A stretch of DNA of 53,057 bases, taken from NCBI GenBank assembly GCA_051744365.1, contig JBNJCX010000010.1, positions 1 to 53,057 of the forward strand, read 5' to 3'. Below, piece by piece: positions 34,400-42,881 of the stretch; the stretch's first letter is position 1, and every line of letters starts with the position of its first letter. The notes under the pieces are model-generated. The model had not been told where the DNA came from and ran no database searches. It saw nothing but the letters and a program-made list of their open reading frames with translations. The translations under genes were made by a program, and so were the position numbers. This DNA comes from Gudongella sp051744365 (lineage in GTDB: Bacteria; Bacillota; Clostridia; Tissierellales; Tissierellaceae).

Positions 34400-35695
34400 C
34401 TATCCAATATACTTAACTTTTTCCTTCAGTAATTCCAAAACCTTGGTATTGGATATACCCGCTTTAAGGAATCCTAAATCGCCTTTTTTCATTTCATCTA
34501 TAAAGTTTTCCTTGTTTTCTACCTGATTGTATTGCTCTGCAAGCTTCTCCAGCTCAGCATCAAGGTCTTCATCTGTAACAGCGAGTTTTTCAGCATCTGC
34601 AATAGCCTCAAGTACCAGGTCAGCCTTTACTCTCTTTTCAGCCATAGGTCTGAAATTAAGTTCAAGGTCTTCTTTTGTGGTGCCTGTAAGCTCCAGATAC
34701 TGGTCCATCTCAAATCCTTGATTTTTCACTCTATACTCAAAATCCTTGATTTCATTTTCAACCTGTGACTGAATCATTCCCTCAGGTACTTCAACCTCGG
34801 AAATTTCAACTACCTTATCTACAAGATTGTTCTCTGTTTCTATTCTCTTCTGATTATCCAATGACTTTTGAATTTCTTCCTTCAAGCTATTCTTATATTC
34901 TTCGAGTGTATCGAACTCGCTTACATCCTTCGCAAATTCATCATCAAGCTCGGGAAGCTCCTTTGTCTTTACTTCTTTAATATTTACCTTGAATATCGCA
35001 GGTTTGCCTTTAAGTGGTTCCTCATGGTATTCTTCAGGGAATGTTACCTCAATGTCAACTTCATCACCTTTGGATTTCCCAACAAGTCCTTCCTCAAATC
35101 CCGGAATGAATTGTCCAGCTCCGATTTCAAGAGTCTGGTCTTCAGCCGTTCCTCCAGGGAACTGCTCTCCGTCAACGAATCCTTCGAAATCTATAGTAAG
35201 GATATCGCCTTCCTTAATCTCCCTGTCACCGGCATCAACCATTCTTGAATTCATATCTCTCGCCTTATCAAGCTCGGCTTGAATCATTTCATCTGTTACT
35301 GAATAGTCAACCTTTTCCAGCTCAATCTCACTGTAATCTCCTAGCTTGACTTCAGGCTTCACATCAACGCTGAAGTTAACCCTTACAGGCTCTCCCTGTT
35401 TAATTTCCTCAACATCTACCTCGGGGCTGTCAACCGGCTCAAGCTCAAGCTCTTCGATTGCTTCTGAGTAAGCCACAGGAAGCAGGATGTTTATTGCATC
35501 CTCATAAAATATCTCTTCACCGTAGTTCATCTCAATGATTTTTCTGGGCACTTTTCCCTTTCTAAAACCAGGTATATTGAATTTTCCCCTGTTTTTCGTG
35601 TAAGCCTGCTGCAGCGCCTTTTCAAAGTCACCTGCTGGTAATTCGACATTAAAGTGTACTGTGTTTTTTTCCTTTTTCTCAAAAACTGCCTTCAT
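34400..35695 (-). CDS. tig: Trigger factor
   Basis: A ribosome-bound chaperone and prolyl isomerase acting on nascent chains. 431 residues. N-terminal ribosome-binding domain with the signature GFRKGKVPRKIIE (about 42-54), central FKBP-type PPIase domain (about 160-245, with GDILTIDFEGFVDGE and FPGGTAEDQTLEIG), and a long helical C-terminal domain. I start at the ATG at 35695 with GGGGG 7 nt upstream; the codon before is TTG. First gene of the quality-control cluster, under a promoter with a striking inverted repeat. Confidence 0.97.
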   Translation of the reverse strand: MKAVFEKKEKNTVHFNVELPAGDFEKALQQAYTKNRGKFNIPGFRKGKVPRKIIEMNYGEEIFYEDAINILLPVAYSEAIEELELEPVDSPEVDVEEIKQGEPVRVNFSVDVKPEVKLGDYSEIELEKVDYSVTDEMIQAELDKARDMNSRMVDAGDREIKEGDILTIDFEGFVDGEQFPGGTAEDQTLEIGAGQFIPGFEEGLVGKSKGDEVDIEVTFPEEYHEEPLKGKPAIFKVNIKEVKTKELPELDDEFAKDVSEFDTLEEYKNSLKEEIQKSLDNQKRIETENNLVDKVVEISEVEVPEGMIQSQVENEIKDFEYRVKNQGFEMDQYLELTGTTKEDLELNFRPMAEKRVKADLVLEAIADAEKLAVTDEDLDAELEKLAEQYNQVENKENFIDEMKKGDLGFLKAGISNTKVLELLKEKVKYIG

Positions 35696-35754
35696 CAATG
35701 AACCCCCTATTATATTTTTTAAATTATGACTCGAGCTTTAATCTCCATCTTATT

Positions 35755-35783
35755 ATTATACCATAATTGACTCACTTATGGTA
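35755..35783 (-). promoter_or_regulatory. tig operon promoter with an 8-bp/9-nt inverted repeat operator candidate
   Basis: On minus, TGGTATAAT forms an extended -10 (TATAAT at 35760-35755) about 60 nt before tig. Overlapping its upstream edge is TACCATAA-N9-TTATGGTA (35759-35766 and 35776-35783), a perfect 8-bp inverted repeat covering the spacer and -35 region. The 9-nt spacer equals that of the HrcA CIRCE element, but the arm sequence differs (CIRCE arms are TTAGCACTC/GAGTGCTAA). It does not resemble the CtsR heptad GGTCAAA. A repressor site is inferred from position and symmetry. Confidence 0.55.
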
Positions 35784-35786
35784 ACA

Positions 35787-35820
35787 AGAAAAAAAACCAA
35801 TGGCAATAACCACTGGTTTA
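35787..35820 (-). terminator. tRNA-Leu terminator
   Basis: AACCAGTGG and CCATTGGTT (one G-T pair; 35818-35810 and 35803-35795) with a 6-nt loop, followed on minus by TTTTTTTC. It starts just after the tRNA CCA end. Confidence 0.88.
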
Positions 35821-35823
35821 CTC

Positions 35824-35907
35824 TGGTGCGGGAAAGAGGACTTGAACCCCCACGTCAATGACACTAGATCCTAAGTCTAGCGCGTCTGCCAATTCCGCCA
35901 TTCCCGC
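35824..35907 (-). tRNA. tRNA-Leu (anticodon TAG)
   Basis: 84 nt including an encoded CCA. Acceptor stem GCGGGAA/TTCCCGC is a perfect 7 bp. The anticodon arm CTAGA-CTTAGGA-TCTAG gives anticodon TAG (reads CUA/CUG). A variable arm longer than usual (class II) and the T-loop GGTTCAAGTCC are present. It stands alone, with its own terminator. Confidence 0.97.
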
Positions 35908-35949
35908 ATGAACGTTAAGTGAATATCACTCACTCTAACTATTATAGCA

Positions 35950-35991
35950 TCGAAAAAGGATTTGTCAAATATTTTTTGACAAATCCTTTAA
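35950..35991 (-). terminator. Terminator of the degV gene at 36009
   Basis: A 15-bp perfect stem AAAGGATTTGTCAAA/TTTGACAAATCCTTT (35955-35969, 35975-35989) with a 5-nt loop; minus continues into a run of T. Confidence 0.9.
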
Positions 35992-36008
35992 TAAAAATTT
36001 GTGATTTA

Positions 36009-36842
36009 TCAAAAGGATACTATTATTCCTCCATCGTTCACATAAGCAGTTGACAAGCCTTTAGTCTCTACAATTATTATATCCTTGAAATTGTACTTTT
36101 CAAGATCCCCTTTCAGGTCGAGGGCTTTTTCCAATGCATTGGCATGAGATATTGCAACAGTCCTGTCCTCAAATTTCACACCGGTCTCACCGATGATCTC
36201 AGCCAGTCTCTTGAAGGCCTTTTTGCTTCCTCTGATTTTCTCCACAGCCTCAATATTACCATCTTCATCTCTTCTCATAATGGGCTTGATATCCAATACA
36301 TTTGCAATAAGACCCTGGGTCTTTGATATTCTACCATTCTTTATAAGATTGCTGAGGTCTTCAGATATAAAGAATGTTTTTGTGTCCTGGATGTAGTTTT
36401 CTACGGTTTCAACAACTTCATCCCTTGTCATTCCTTTATTGACACATTCCTGAACCTTCATGGCAGTAAGGGTTTCACCTGTACTCGCAGACTTGGAATT
36501 GAAGACATGAACAAACTGATTCTTATTCTCCTCCAATACCATCTCCTTAGCCACTACTGCACTGTTATAGGTCCCAGAAAGCTCCTTGGAAATTGTCACA
36601 ACAAATACATTGTCCACATCCCCATATGCTTCCTTGAAGTCTCCCGGTGATGGACATGAAGACTTAATTGGATTGGGACTTGCCTTCATTGTTGATACAA
36701 ATTCCTTCATATCAATGTTTTCATTATCCACAAAGGTTTTTTCGTCTATGTCGATTTTAAACGGAACCTTTCTTACATCCATGTATTTGTCAAGTTTCTC
36801 ATTGGTGTCACAGCTACTATCTGCTACGATTTTGTACTCCAT
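36009..36842 (-). CDS. DegV family fatty-acid-binding protein
   Basis: 277 residues. YKIVADSSCDTNEKL begins the DegV fold; TISKELSGTYNSA, VFNSKSASTGETLTAMKVQE and IKNGRISKTQGLIANVLDIKPI split around the usual lipid-binding loop. A paralogue of the gene at 22211-23074, but clearly diverged in sequence. Probably a FakB-type carrier delivering fatty acids to FakA; its position 16 nt after glmM suggests co-transcription with cca-glmM. GGGGAG precedes the ATG. Confidence 0.93.
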   Translation of the reverse strand: MEYKIVADSSCDTNEKLDKYMDVRKVPFKIDIDEKTFVDNENIDMKEFVSTMKASPNPIKSSCPSPGDFKEAYGDVDNVFVVTISKELSGTYNSAVVAKEMVLEENKNQFVHVFNSKSASTGETLTAMKVQECVNKGMTRDEVVETVENYIQDTKTFFISEDLSNLIKNGRISKTQGLIANVLDIKPIMRRDEDGNIEAVEKIRGSKKAFKRLAEIIGETGVKFEDRTVAISHANALEKALDLKGDLEKYNFKDIIIVETKGLSTAYVNDGGIIVSF

Positions 36843-36858
36843 ATCATCACTCCCCGAC

Positions 36859-38208
36859 TTATTTTGGTCCTATAACTGATTCAATAAATACTGCTAATTC
36901 ATGTGCCTTTTCGGATATTATATCCTGGTCCTTTCCTTCTATCATGACCCTGACAAACGGTTCTGTGCCTGAAGGTCTGATAAGCACCCTTCCTTCGCCT
37001 GCAAAGAAATTCTCAAGCTTAAGAATCTCTTCCTTGATTTCAGTAATCTCCATGTATTTTGTCTTGTGTACATTTTCAACCTTTGCATTTACAAGGACCT
37101 GTGGATAATTTTTCATCAAGGAATTCAAATCAGATGCTTTCTCATTTGTTTCCTTAATAACCTGAATAAGCTGTAATCCCGTTGCAAGACCATCCCCGGT
37201 GGTATTGTGGTCCAGGAATATTATATGCCCTGACTGCTCTCCTCCAAGGGTGTAGCCTTCCCTGAGCATTTCCTCTAAAATATATCTATCGCCAACAGCT
37301 GTCTTTACTATGTTCATACTATTTTTGCCGAGAAATTCATCAAGTCCCATATTGGTCATAACAGTACCAACAACTGTATCCTTCCCAAGCTTCTTCTTTT
37401 CCTTCAGATATCTGCTGCATATTGCCAAAATGTGGTCTCCGTCAATTATCTCGCCCTTCTCATCAACTGCAATTATCCTGTCTGCATCTCCGTCAAAAGC
37501 GATTCCTAGATCTGCTCCTTTTTCAAGAACCAACCTCTGAACCAATTGAGGCTTTGTGGAACCACATGCATCGTTGATATTCATGCCATCGGGCTCAGTG
37601 TTTATTGCAAACACTTCCCCTCCCATTTCCCGAATCAACTGAGGCCCTATCTTATAAAGGGCTCCATGTCCACAGTCCATGGCAACTTTTATACCCGTCA
37701 GGTCCGACTCAATGGTGGACTTCAGGAATTCTTTGTAATCCTTTGCTGCACTCTTGTTTATATATACCCTGCCAACAAGGTTCTTAATAGGTCTTTCCAT
37801 AATTTCGCCCTTGCTCATCAGCAAATCTTCAATCTCTTCCTCAGTTGCATCAGGAAGCTTCAAACCGTCGCCACTAAAGAACTTGATTCCATTGTACTCG
37901 CCAGGATTGTGGGATGCAGAAATCACAACCCCTGCCACAGCACCGTATTTTCTTGTGAGGTAAGCCACAGCAGGTGTAGGGATTATCCCAACGGACTCAA
38001 CATCAAGTCCCATAGAACAGATTCCTGCAGTCAATGCTGACTCCAGCATATCTCCTGAGATCCTGGTATCCTTGCCTACTATTACTTTCCCCTTCTTTTC
38101 CCTTGCCAGTACATAAGCCCCAGCCCTTCCAATCTGGAAAGCCAGCTCCGGCGTCAAGTCCTCGTTTGCCACTCCTCTTACGCCATCAGTCCCAAATAAT
38201 TTTCCCAT
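36859..38208 (-). CDS. glmM: Phosphoglucosamine mutase
   Basis: Converts glucosamine-6-phosphate to glucosamine-1-phosphate for UDP-GlcNAc and peptidoglycan synthesis. 449 residues. The phosphoserine loop is ISASHNPGEYNG (Ser 99), the metal-binding loop is FDGDADR, the sugar-binding GGEQSGH is at about 325, and the phosphate-binding loop is RPSGTEPFVRV near the C-terminus. GlmM is often downstream of cdaA-cdaR in Firmicutes; here it sits instead between cca and degV, while a CdaR-like end lies at 52935. Confidence 0.97.
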   Translation of the reverse strand: MGKLFGTDGVRGVANEDLTPELAFQIGRAGAYVLAREKKGKVIVGKDTRISGDMLESALTAGICSMGLDVESVGIIPTPAVAYLTRKYGAVAGVVISASHNPGEYNGIKFFSGDGLKLPDATEEEIEDLLMSKGEIMERPIKNLVGRVYINKSAAKDYKEFLKSTIESDLTGIKVAMDCGHGALYKIGPQLIREMGGEVFAINTEPDGMNINDACGSTKPQLVQRLVLEKGADLGIAFDGDADRIIAVDEKGEIIDGDHILAICSRYLKEKKKLGKDTVVGTVMTNMGLDEFLGKNSMNIVKTAVGDRYILEEMLREGYTLGGEQSGHIIFLDHNTTGDGLATGLQLIQVIKETNEKASDLNSLMKNYPQVLVNAKVENVHKTKYMEITEIKEEILKLENFFAGEGRVLIRPSGTEPFVRVMIEGKDQDIISEKAHELAVFIESVIGPK

Positions 38209-38236
38209 TGATATTCCCCCATTATCTTTATCCTGT

Positions 38237-39577
38237 CTAATCCAGCGGATATATTTCTCTTGCTATGGCTTTCAGTGTTTCCTTTTTGTTTAGCTCAGGC
38301 TTCTCCAGCACGCAGTTTAAAAGATACTCCAGAATCTTTCCAATAATCTTCCCTTCATTGTATCCCATGTTCTTAAGATCATCTCCGTTTATGTCCAGGT
38401 GTTTTCTGCAGAATGGCTCCTTTGCATAAAGTATTGCGTCAATAGCCCTTTTTTTTGCCAGGAGATTTGAAATATCCTGGTTACCGCTTTTACTCATTCT
38501 GTCTGCAATCTGAAGATCAATCAAATCGTAGATTCTATTCTCTCCTACCCTTTGGAGCTGTCTTTTCAGCCCTTTCTTCTTAAGGTCCGGATGATGTATC
38601 ATATGCTCCCTTATAAGCCTTAAGGTTGAATCGATCAGCTCAGTGGAGCAGTTCAGCCTTGTTAGTATTTCCTTCCCTATCTCAACACTTTTTTTGTCGT
38701 GCCCGTAAAAATGTCCTACCCCCTTGTCGTCCACGGTAAAGGTATATGGTTTTCCTATGTCATGCAGCAGGGCCGCCAGCCTTACATGGATAACAGGTTG
38801 TGTATAGTCCATAACCGTAAGGGTGTGCTGGAACACAGATCTGTCATGATGAGGATTCCTCTGGTCAAATCCAATGGCAGGTATAAGCTCAGGTATTACT
38901 TCCTTCAATATACCCAGACCCCTCATAAGCAGAAATCCTCTGGAAGGTTTTTCCGATAGCAGAATTTTAAACAGCTCCTCCCTTATTCTGTCTATGCTTA
39001 CAGCTTCAAGTCTTGGTGCCAGATTCATGCAGGCCTCTGAAGTCTCGATGTCTATGAGGAAATTCAGCTGTGTTGCAAACCTCACAGCTCTCAATATCCT
39101 AAGGTGATCCTCTGAAAATCTTTCCCTTGGATTTCCTACACACCTTACCAGACTGTCCCTTATATCCACCATTCCATTAAACGGGTCAAGCAATCCTCTC
39201 TTGGGATGATAGGCCATTGCATTGATTGTAAAATCTCTTCTTCTCAAATCCTCAAGAATATTTTCTGTAAAACCTACCTTGTCAGGCCTTCTTCCATCCA
39301 GGTAGATGCTTTCTGTTCTATATGTTGTGATTTCAACATTACCTTCAAGTTCTACTATTACAACTGTTCCATACTCCCTTCCGATTTCAACAGTTTTCTT
39401 ATCTCTGAACAGTCCAAGAATCTGAATGGGTGTAGCCGAAGTCGCAAGGTCATAGTCCACAGGCGTTTTTCCTAAAATAGAATCCCTTACACATCCACCC
39501 ACTAGATGGACACTAAATCCTGCCTTTTCTATTCTTTCAATAATATTTTCTATATATACAGGTATAGATATCTCCAT
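38237..39577 (-). CDS. cca: CCA tRNA nucleotidyltransferase with HD domain
   Basis: 446 residues. Class II nucleotidyltransferase head: VGGCVRDSILGKTPVDYDLAT (metal Asp pair DYD), RRDFTINAMAYHP, and EDHLRILRAVRFA. A tRNA-binding neck follows, then an HD phosphohydrolase domain (LLHDIGKP at about 275; HDRS upstream). Adds or repairs the tRNA 3' CCA; the tRNA-Leu nearby already encodes CCA, so repair is the likelier need, although an A-adding partner role cannot be excluded. GGAGG lies before the ATG. First gene of cca-glmM-degV. Confidence 0.95.
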   Translation of the reverse strand: MEISIPVYIENIIERIEKAGFSVHLVGGCVRDSILGKTPVDYDLATSATPIQILGLFRDKKTVEIGREYGTVVIVELEGNVEITTYRTESIYLDGRRPDKVGFTENILEDLRRRDFTINAMAYHPKRGLLDPFNGMVDIRDSLVRCVGNPRERFSEDHLRILRAVRFATQLNFLIDIETSEACMNLAPRLEAVSIDRIREELFKILLSEKPSRGFLLMRGLGILKEVIPELIPAIGFDQRNPHHDRSVFQHTLTVMDYTQPVIHVRLAALLHDIGKPYTFTVDDKGVGHFYGHDKKSVEIGKEILTRLNCSTELIDSTLRLIREHMIHHPDLKKKGLKRQLQRVGENRIYDLIDLQIADRMSKSGNQDISNLLAKKRAIDAILYAKEPFCRKHLDINGDDLKNMGYNEGKIIGKILEYLLNCVLEKPELNKKETLKAIAREIYPLD

Positions 39578-39633
39578 ATTTTACCTCCATCACTATACAT
39601 AATAGTATAGCATAAAACCCTTGTTGCTGGATG

Positions 39634-39672
39634 AAAAAATAGCTGATCAGGTCATTTCCAGATCAGCTTACT
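39634..39672 (-). terminator. Terminator of the fab operon
   Basis: AGCTGATC/GATCAGCT (39641-39648, 39661-39668) with inner GG/CC pairing, followed on minus by TATTTTTTC. It lies 20 nt after the fabF stop. Confidence 0.85.
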
Positions 39673-39685
39673 AAAGATACCCTAC

Positions 39686-40918
39686 TTAATATTTTTTTAG
39701 CAATATACTCGCATTGTGCCCTCCGAACCCAAGAGAGTTTGAAAGCGCATAGCCAATATCTCTCTTGACCGCCTGATTTGGGGTATAGTTCAGATCACAC
39801 TCCTCATCCTGAGTAACATAGTTGATAGTTGGCGGTATAACACCGTAATATAGGGCAAGCGAAGTTGCTATGGCTTCAATCCCCCCCGCAGCACCCAGCA
39901 GATGCCCCGTCATGGACTTTGTACTGCTTATGTTGATGCTTTTGGCATGATCTCCGAACAAAGACTTAATAGCCAGGGTTTCAAGCTTGTCATTGTAGTA
40001 TGTGCTTGTACCATGAGCATTTATATAATGAACATCCTCCGGTTTTATTACCCCTTCACTAATGGCAAGCGACATCGCATTTCTTGCTCCCTTTGCCTCC
40101 GGGTCTGGCTGCGTAATATGGAATGCATCTGAAGTGGAACCATATCCGATTATCTCAGCATAAATTGTTGCGCCTCTTTGAAGGGCATGTTCCAGCTCCT
40201 CTAAAATAACTATCCCAGCTCCCTCTCCCATAACAAATCCATCCCTGTTTTTATCAAATGGTCTGCTAGCAGACTGAGGATTATCATTGTTTGTTGAAAG
40301 TGCCTTCATGGAAATAAACCCTGCCATGGCAAGTGGAGTAATCGAGCTTTCTGTTCCACCTGTCACTGCAAAAAGAAGATTTCCCGACTTTATCATTCTG
40401 AAGGCTTCACCTATGGCGTGTGTCGCTGATGCGCATGCAGTCGTTATTGTCATAGATGAACCCTTCAGACCGAAAGCCATTGATACTTGTCCTGCAGCCA
40501 TGTTTGATATCATCATTGGTATAAACAAAGGGCTTATTCTTCCTGGTCCCTTGTCATCCATTTTTTCCTTCTCAGATTCCAGTGTTGAAATTCCCCCGAT
40601 ACCTGAACCGATAATTGTTCCTGCTCTTTCTGTATCAACCTTTTCCAGATCCAGTCCTGAGTCTTCAATGGCCTGCTTGGTTGCAGCTATGGCATATTGG
40701 CTGAACAGGTCCATTCTCTTGGCTTCCTTCTTTCCCATGTATTCCGTGGGGTCAAAATCCTTTACCTCCGCTGCAATTTTGACATCGTGATCCTTGCTGT
40801 CAAATTTTGTAACATATCCTACTCCAGACCTTCCAGATAACAGGGAATCCCAGAACTGGTCTTTCCCGGATCCAATCGGTGTTATGGCACCAAGCCCCGT
40901 AATTACAACTCTTTTCAT
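39686..40918 (-). CDS. fabF: Beta-ketoacyl-ACP synthase II
   Basis: Elongating condensing enzyme of type II fatty acid synthesis. 410 residues from the ATG at 40918; a GTG two codons upstream (40924) is possible. The nucleophile Cys is in TTACASATHA (about residue 162), the two active-site His are in NAHGTSTYYND and MTGHLLGAAGG, and the glycine-rich end is NSLGFGGHNAS. Last gene of fabH-fabK-fabD-fabG-acpP-fabF, 20 nt after acpP. Confidence 0.97.
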   Translation of the reverse strand: MKRVVITGLGAITPIGSGKDQFWDSLLSGRSGVGYVTKFDSKDHDVKIAAEVKDFDPTEYMGKKEAKRMDLFSQYAIAATKQAIEDSGLDLEKVDTERAGTIIGSGIGGISTLESEKEKMDDKGPGRISPLFIPMMISNMAAGQVSMAFGLKGSSMTITTACASATHAIGEAFRMIKSGNLLFAVTGGTESSITPLAMAGFISMKALSTNNDNPQSASRPFDKNRDGFVMGEGAGIVILEELEHALQRGATIYAEIIGYGSTSDAFHITQPDPEAKGARNAMSLAISEGVIKPEDVHYINAHGTSTYYNDKLETLAIKSLFGDHAKSINISSTKSMTGHLLGAAGGIEAIATSLALYYGVIPPTINYVTQDEECDLNYTPNQAVKRDIGYALSNSLGFGGHNASILLKKY

Positions 40919-40938
40919 CCTCACACCTCACTTTTTAT

Positions 40939-41169
40939 CTAAGCTTGCTTAGCCTCTACGTATTTTACAATGTCTCCGATATTCTTGAATCCTTCTGCAT
41001 CTTCATCAGGTACCTCTATATCGAATTCATCCTCTAGGGCCATCATTATTTCAACAGCATCCAGTGAATCTGCCTCAAGATCCTTCATAAGTGAAGCCTC
41101 CATTGTTACCCTTTCCATTTCTAAATCCAGTTGCTCTGCAATTATTTTCTTAACCTTGTCAAATATCAT
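40939..41169 (-). CDS. acpP: Acyl carrier protein
   Basis: 76-residue acidic four-helix protein that carries acyl intermediates on a phosphopantetheine arm. The attachment Ser is S35 in LEADSLDAVEIMMALEDEF. AAGGAGG lies 6 nt before the ATG. It sits between fabG and fabF, the usual place in clostridial fab operons. Confidence 0.98.
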   Translation of the reverse strand: MIFDKVKKIIAEQLDLEMERVTMEASLMKDLEADSLDAVEIMMALEDEFDIEVPDEDAEGFKNIGDIVKYVEAKQA

Positions 41170-41187
41170 TTCATTTCCTCCTTAAAT

Positions 41188-41925
41188 TTAAATGTTCATT
41201 CCTCCGTCAATCTGGATAACCTGACCTGTTATATAGTCTGATTTTTCACTGGCCAGAAATTCCACCAGATTGCTTACTTCATCAGGCTCTGCAAAATATC
41301 CCAGTGGTATGTGGGAAAGCATTGCCTCCTTAACATCCTCCTTCAGGCTGTCAGTCATATCAGTCCTGATAAATCCAGGTGCTATCGCATTTACCCTTAT
41401 TCCACGGCTGGCAAGCTCCTTTGCCATGGACTTTGTGAACCCTATGAGCCCTGCCTTGGATGCAGAATAGTTTCCCTGTCCGGCATTGCCCATTATTCCA
41501 ACCACTGATGAAATATTGATTATCTTGCCATACCGCTTTTTCATCATTCCCCTGACAACTGCCTTTGTGACCAGAAATGCTCCCTTCAGATTCACATCCA
41601 TAACTGAATCCCAGTCATCTTCAGACATTCGTATGATAAGATTGTCCTTTGTAATTCCAGCATTGTTCACTAGAATATCAACTGAACCAAGCTCTTCCTG
41701 AATTTCTCTTATTAAATTGTCAACCTGATCCTTGATACTTATATCAGCCTTGAAAGCTACAACCTTTGAGCCATATTTCTCAAGCTCACTTACTACTTCC
41801 TTTGCCAGCTCTTCATTGCTGTTGTATGTTATGGCCACAGTACAGCCTTCCTTGGCGAGACCATGGGCGATATTCCTTCCTATGCCTCTGCTTGCTCCCG
41901 TGACCAGTGCCACCTTGTTATCCAT
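41188..41925 (-). CDS. fabG: 3-oxoacyl-ACP reductase
   Basis: An NADPH-dependent short-chain dehydrogenase reducing beta-ketoacyl-ACP. 245 residues. Cofactor motif TGASRGIGRNIA (9-20), NNAG at 87-90, catalytic S140 (INISSVVG), Y153 and K157 (YSASK), and the C-terminal GQVIQIDGGM. It starts 2 nt after the fabD stop, with GGGGG upstream. Confidence 0.97.
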   Translation of the reverse strand: MDNKVALVTGASRGIGRNIAHGLAKEGCTVAITYNSNEELAKEVVSELEKYGSKVVAFKADISIKDQVDNLIREIQEELGSVDILVNNAGITKDNLIIRMSEDDWDSVMDVNLKGAFLVTKAVVRGMMKKRYGKIINISSVVGIMGNAGQGNYSASKAGLIGFTKSMAKELASRGIRVNAIAPGFIRTDMTDSLKEDVKEAMLSHIPLGYFAEPDEVSNLVEFLASEKSDYITGQVIQIDGGMNI

Positions 41926-41927
41926 TT

Positions 41928-42881
41928 CTAAGCCCCCTTTGTCAGCTTTCCCAATGTATTTCTGAAGCTTTCCATGTCAGAAATATTCATTGCTTTTACT
42001 TCCCTGCCCATGGATTTTCCAATCCTTTTGACAAAGCCTGACAACGACTTCCCGGGACCAATTTCCACGAAGGTATCCACTCCCTCATTTATCATATATT
42101 CTATGGACTGATGCCAAAGAACTGAATGTGAAACCTGATCCACAAGCTTTGAAACAAGTTGATCCTTGCTGTCGATAGTCCTTCCGTCGACATTAGTTAT
42201 GACCTTTTTCTGAAAATCACCGATACTGATTTTATCAAGCTCTAATTTAAGTCTATCTCCTGCTGATGACAGCATGGAAGTATGGAATGGTGCGCTTACA
42301 GGAAGATCTACAGCTTTTTTTGCACCTTCCTCCAACGCTTTTGCACAAGCAATTTTCAGTCCCTTCTTTTCTCCGGATATTACTATCTGCTCAGGGCTGT
42401 TATAGTTTGCTACCTCAACTATTCCGTAATCCTTCGCTGAAAGCAGAACCTCAGGTAATTTGGACCTATCAAGTCCAAGTATTGCAGCCATGCCTCCAAC
42501 TCCATCAGGTACTGCTTCCTGCATGAATCTGCCTCTCTGTCTTACTATGGACAATGCATCCTTAAACCTTAGCGCCTTGCTCATTACAAGAGAACTATAT
42601 TCTCCAAGACTAAGCCCTGCTGTATAATCACAGTCGATGCCTTCCTTCTCAATGGCTCTAAGCATTGCAATGCTTGCAGTGAGGATGGCTGGCTGAGTTG
42701 TTTCTGTTTTTTTGAGATCTTCCTCATTGCCTTCAAAGATATCCCTTGAAAGTTGACTTTTCAATGTGTCATCAGCCTCTTCAAAGACCATCTTTGATTC
42801 CTTGATCTTATTGAAAAAATCCTGTCCCATCCCAATATGTTGTGCTCCCTGACCAGGAAAGATAAATGCACGCTTACTCAT
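41928..42881 (-). CDS. fabD: Malonyl-CoA:ACP transacylase
   Basis: Loads malonyl groups onto ACP. 317 residues from the ATG at 42881 (MSKRAFIFPGQGAQ). Catalytic Ser S91 in GLSLGEYS and His H200 in SAPFHTSM, malonate-binding Arg in RQRGRFMQ. Its ATG overlaps the fabK stop by 8 nt (ATGAGTAA), so translation is coupled; an ATG-like start at 42905 inside fabK is not supported. Confidence 0.97.
   Translation of the reverse strand: MSKRAFIFPGQGAQHIGMGQDFFNKIKESKMVFEEADDTLKSQLSRDIFEGNEEDLKKTETTQPAILTASIAMLRAIEKEGIDCDYTAGLSLGEYSSLVMSKALRFKDALSIVRQRGRFMQEAVPDGVGGMAAILGLDRSKLPEVLLSAKDYGIVEVANYNSPEQIVISGEKKGLKIACAKALEEGAKKAVDLPVSAPFHTSMLSSAGDRLKLELDKISIGDFQKKVITNVDGRTIDSKDQLVSKLVDQVSHSVLWHQSIEYMINEGVDTFVEIGPGKSLSGFVKRIGKSMGREVKAMNISDMESFRNTLGKLTKGA

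Noticed and set aside
37546..38040. 164-codon open frame antisense to glmM
   Set aside because: Cys-rich shadow product without a ribosome site or family pattern.
40287..40790. 167-codon open frame antisense to fabF
   Set aside because: Mirror of a strongly conserved fabF coding region; no start signal or domain.
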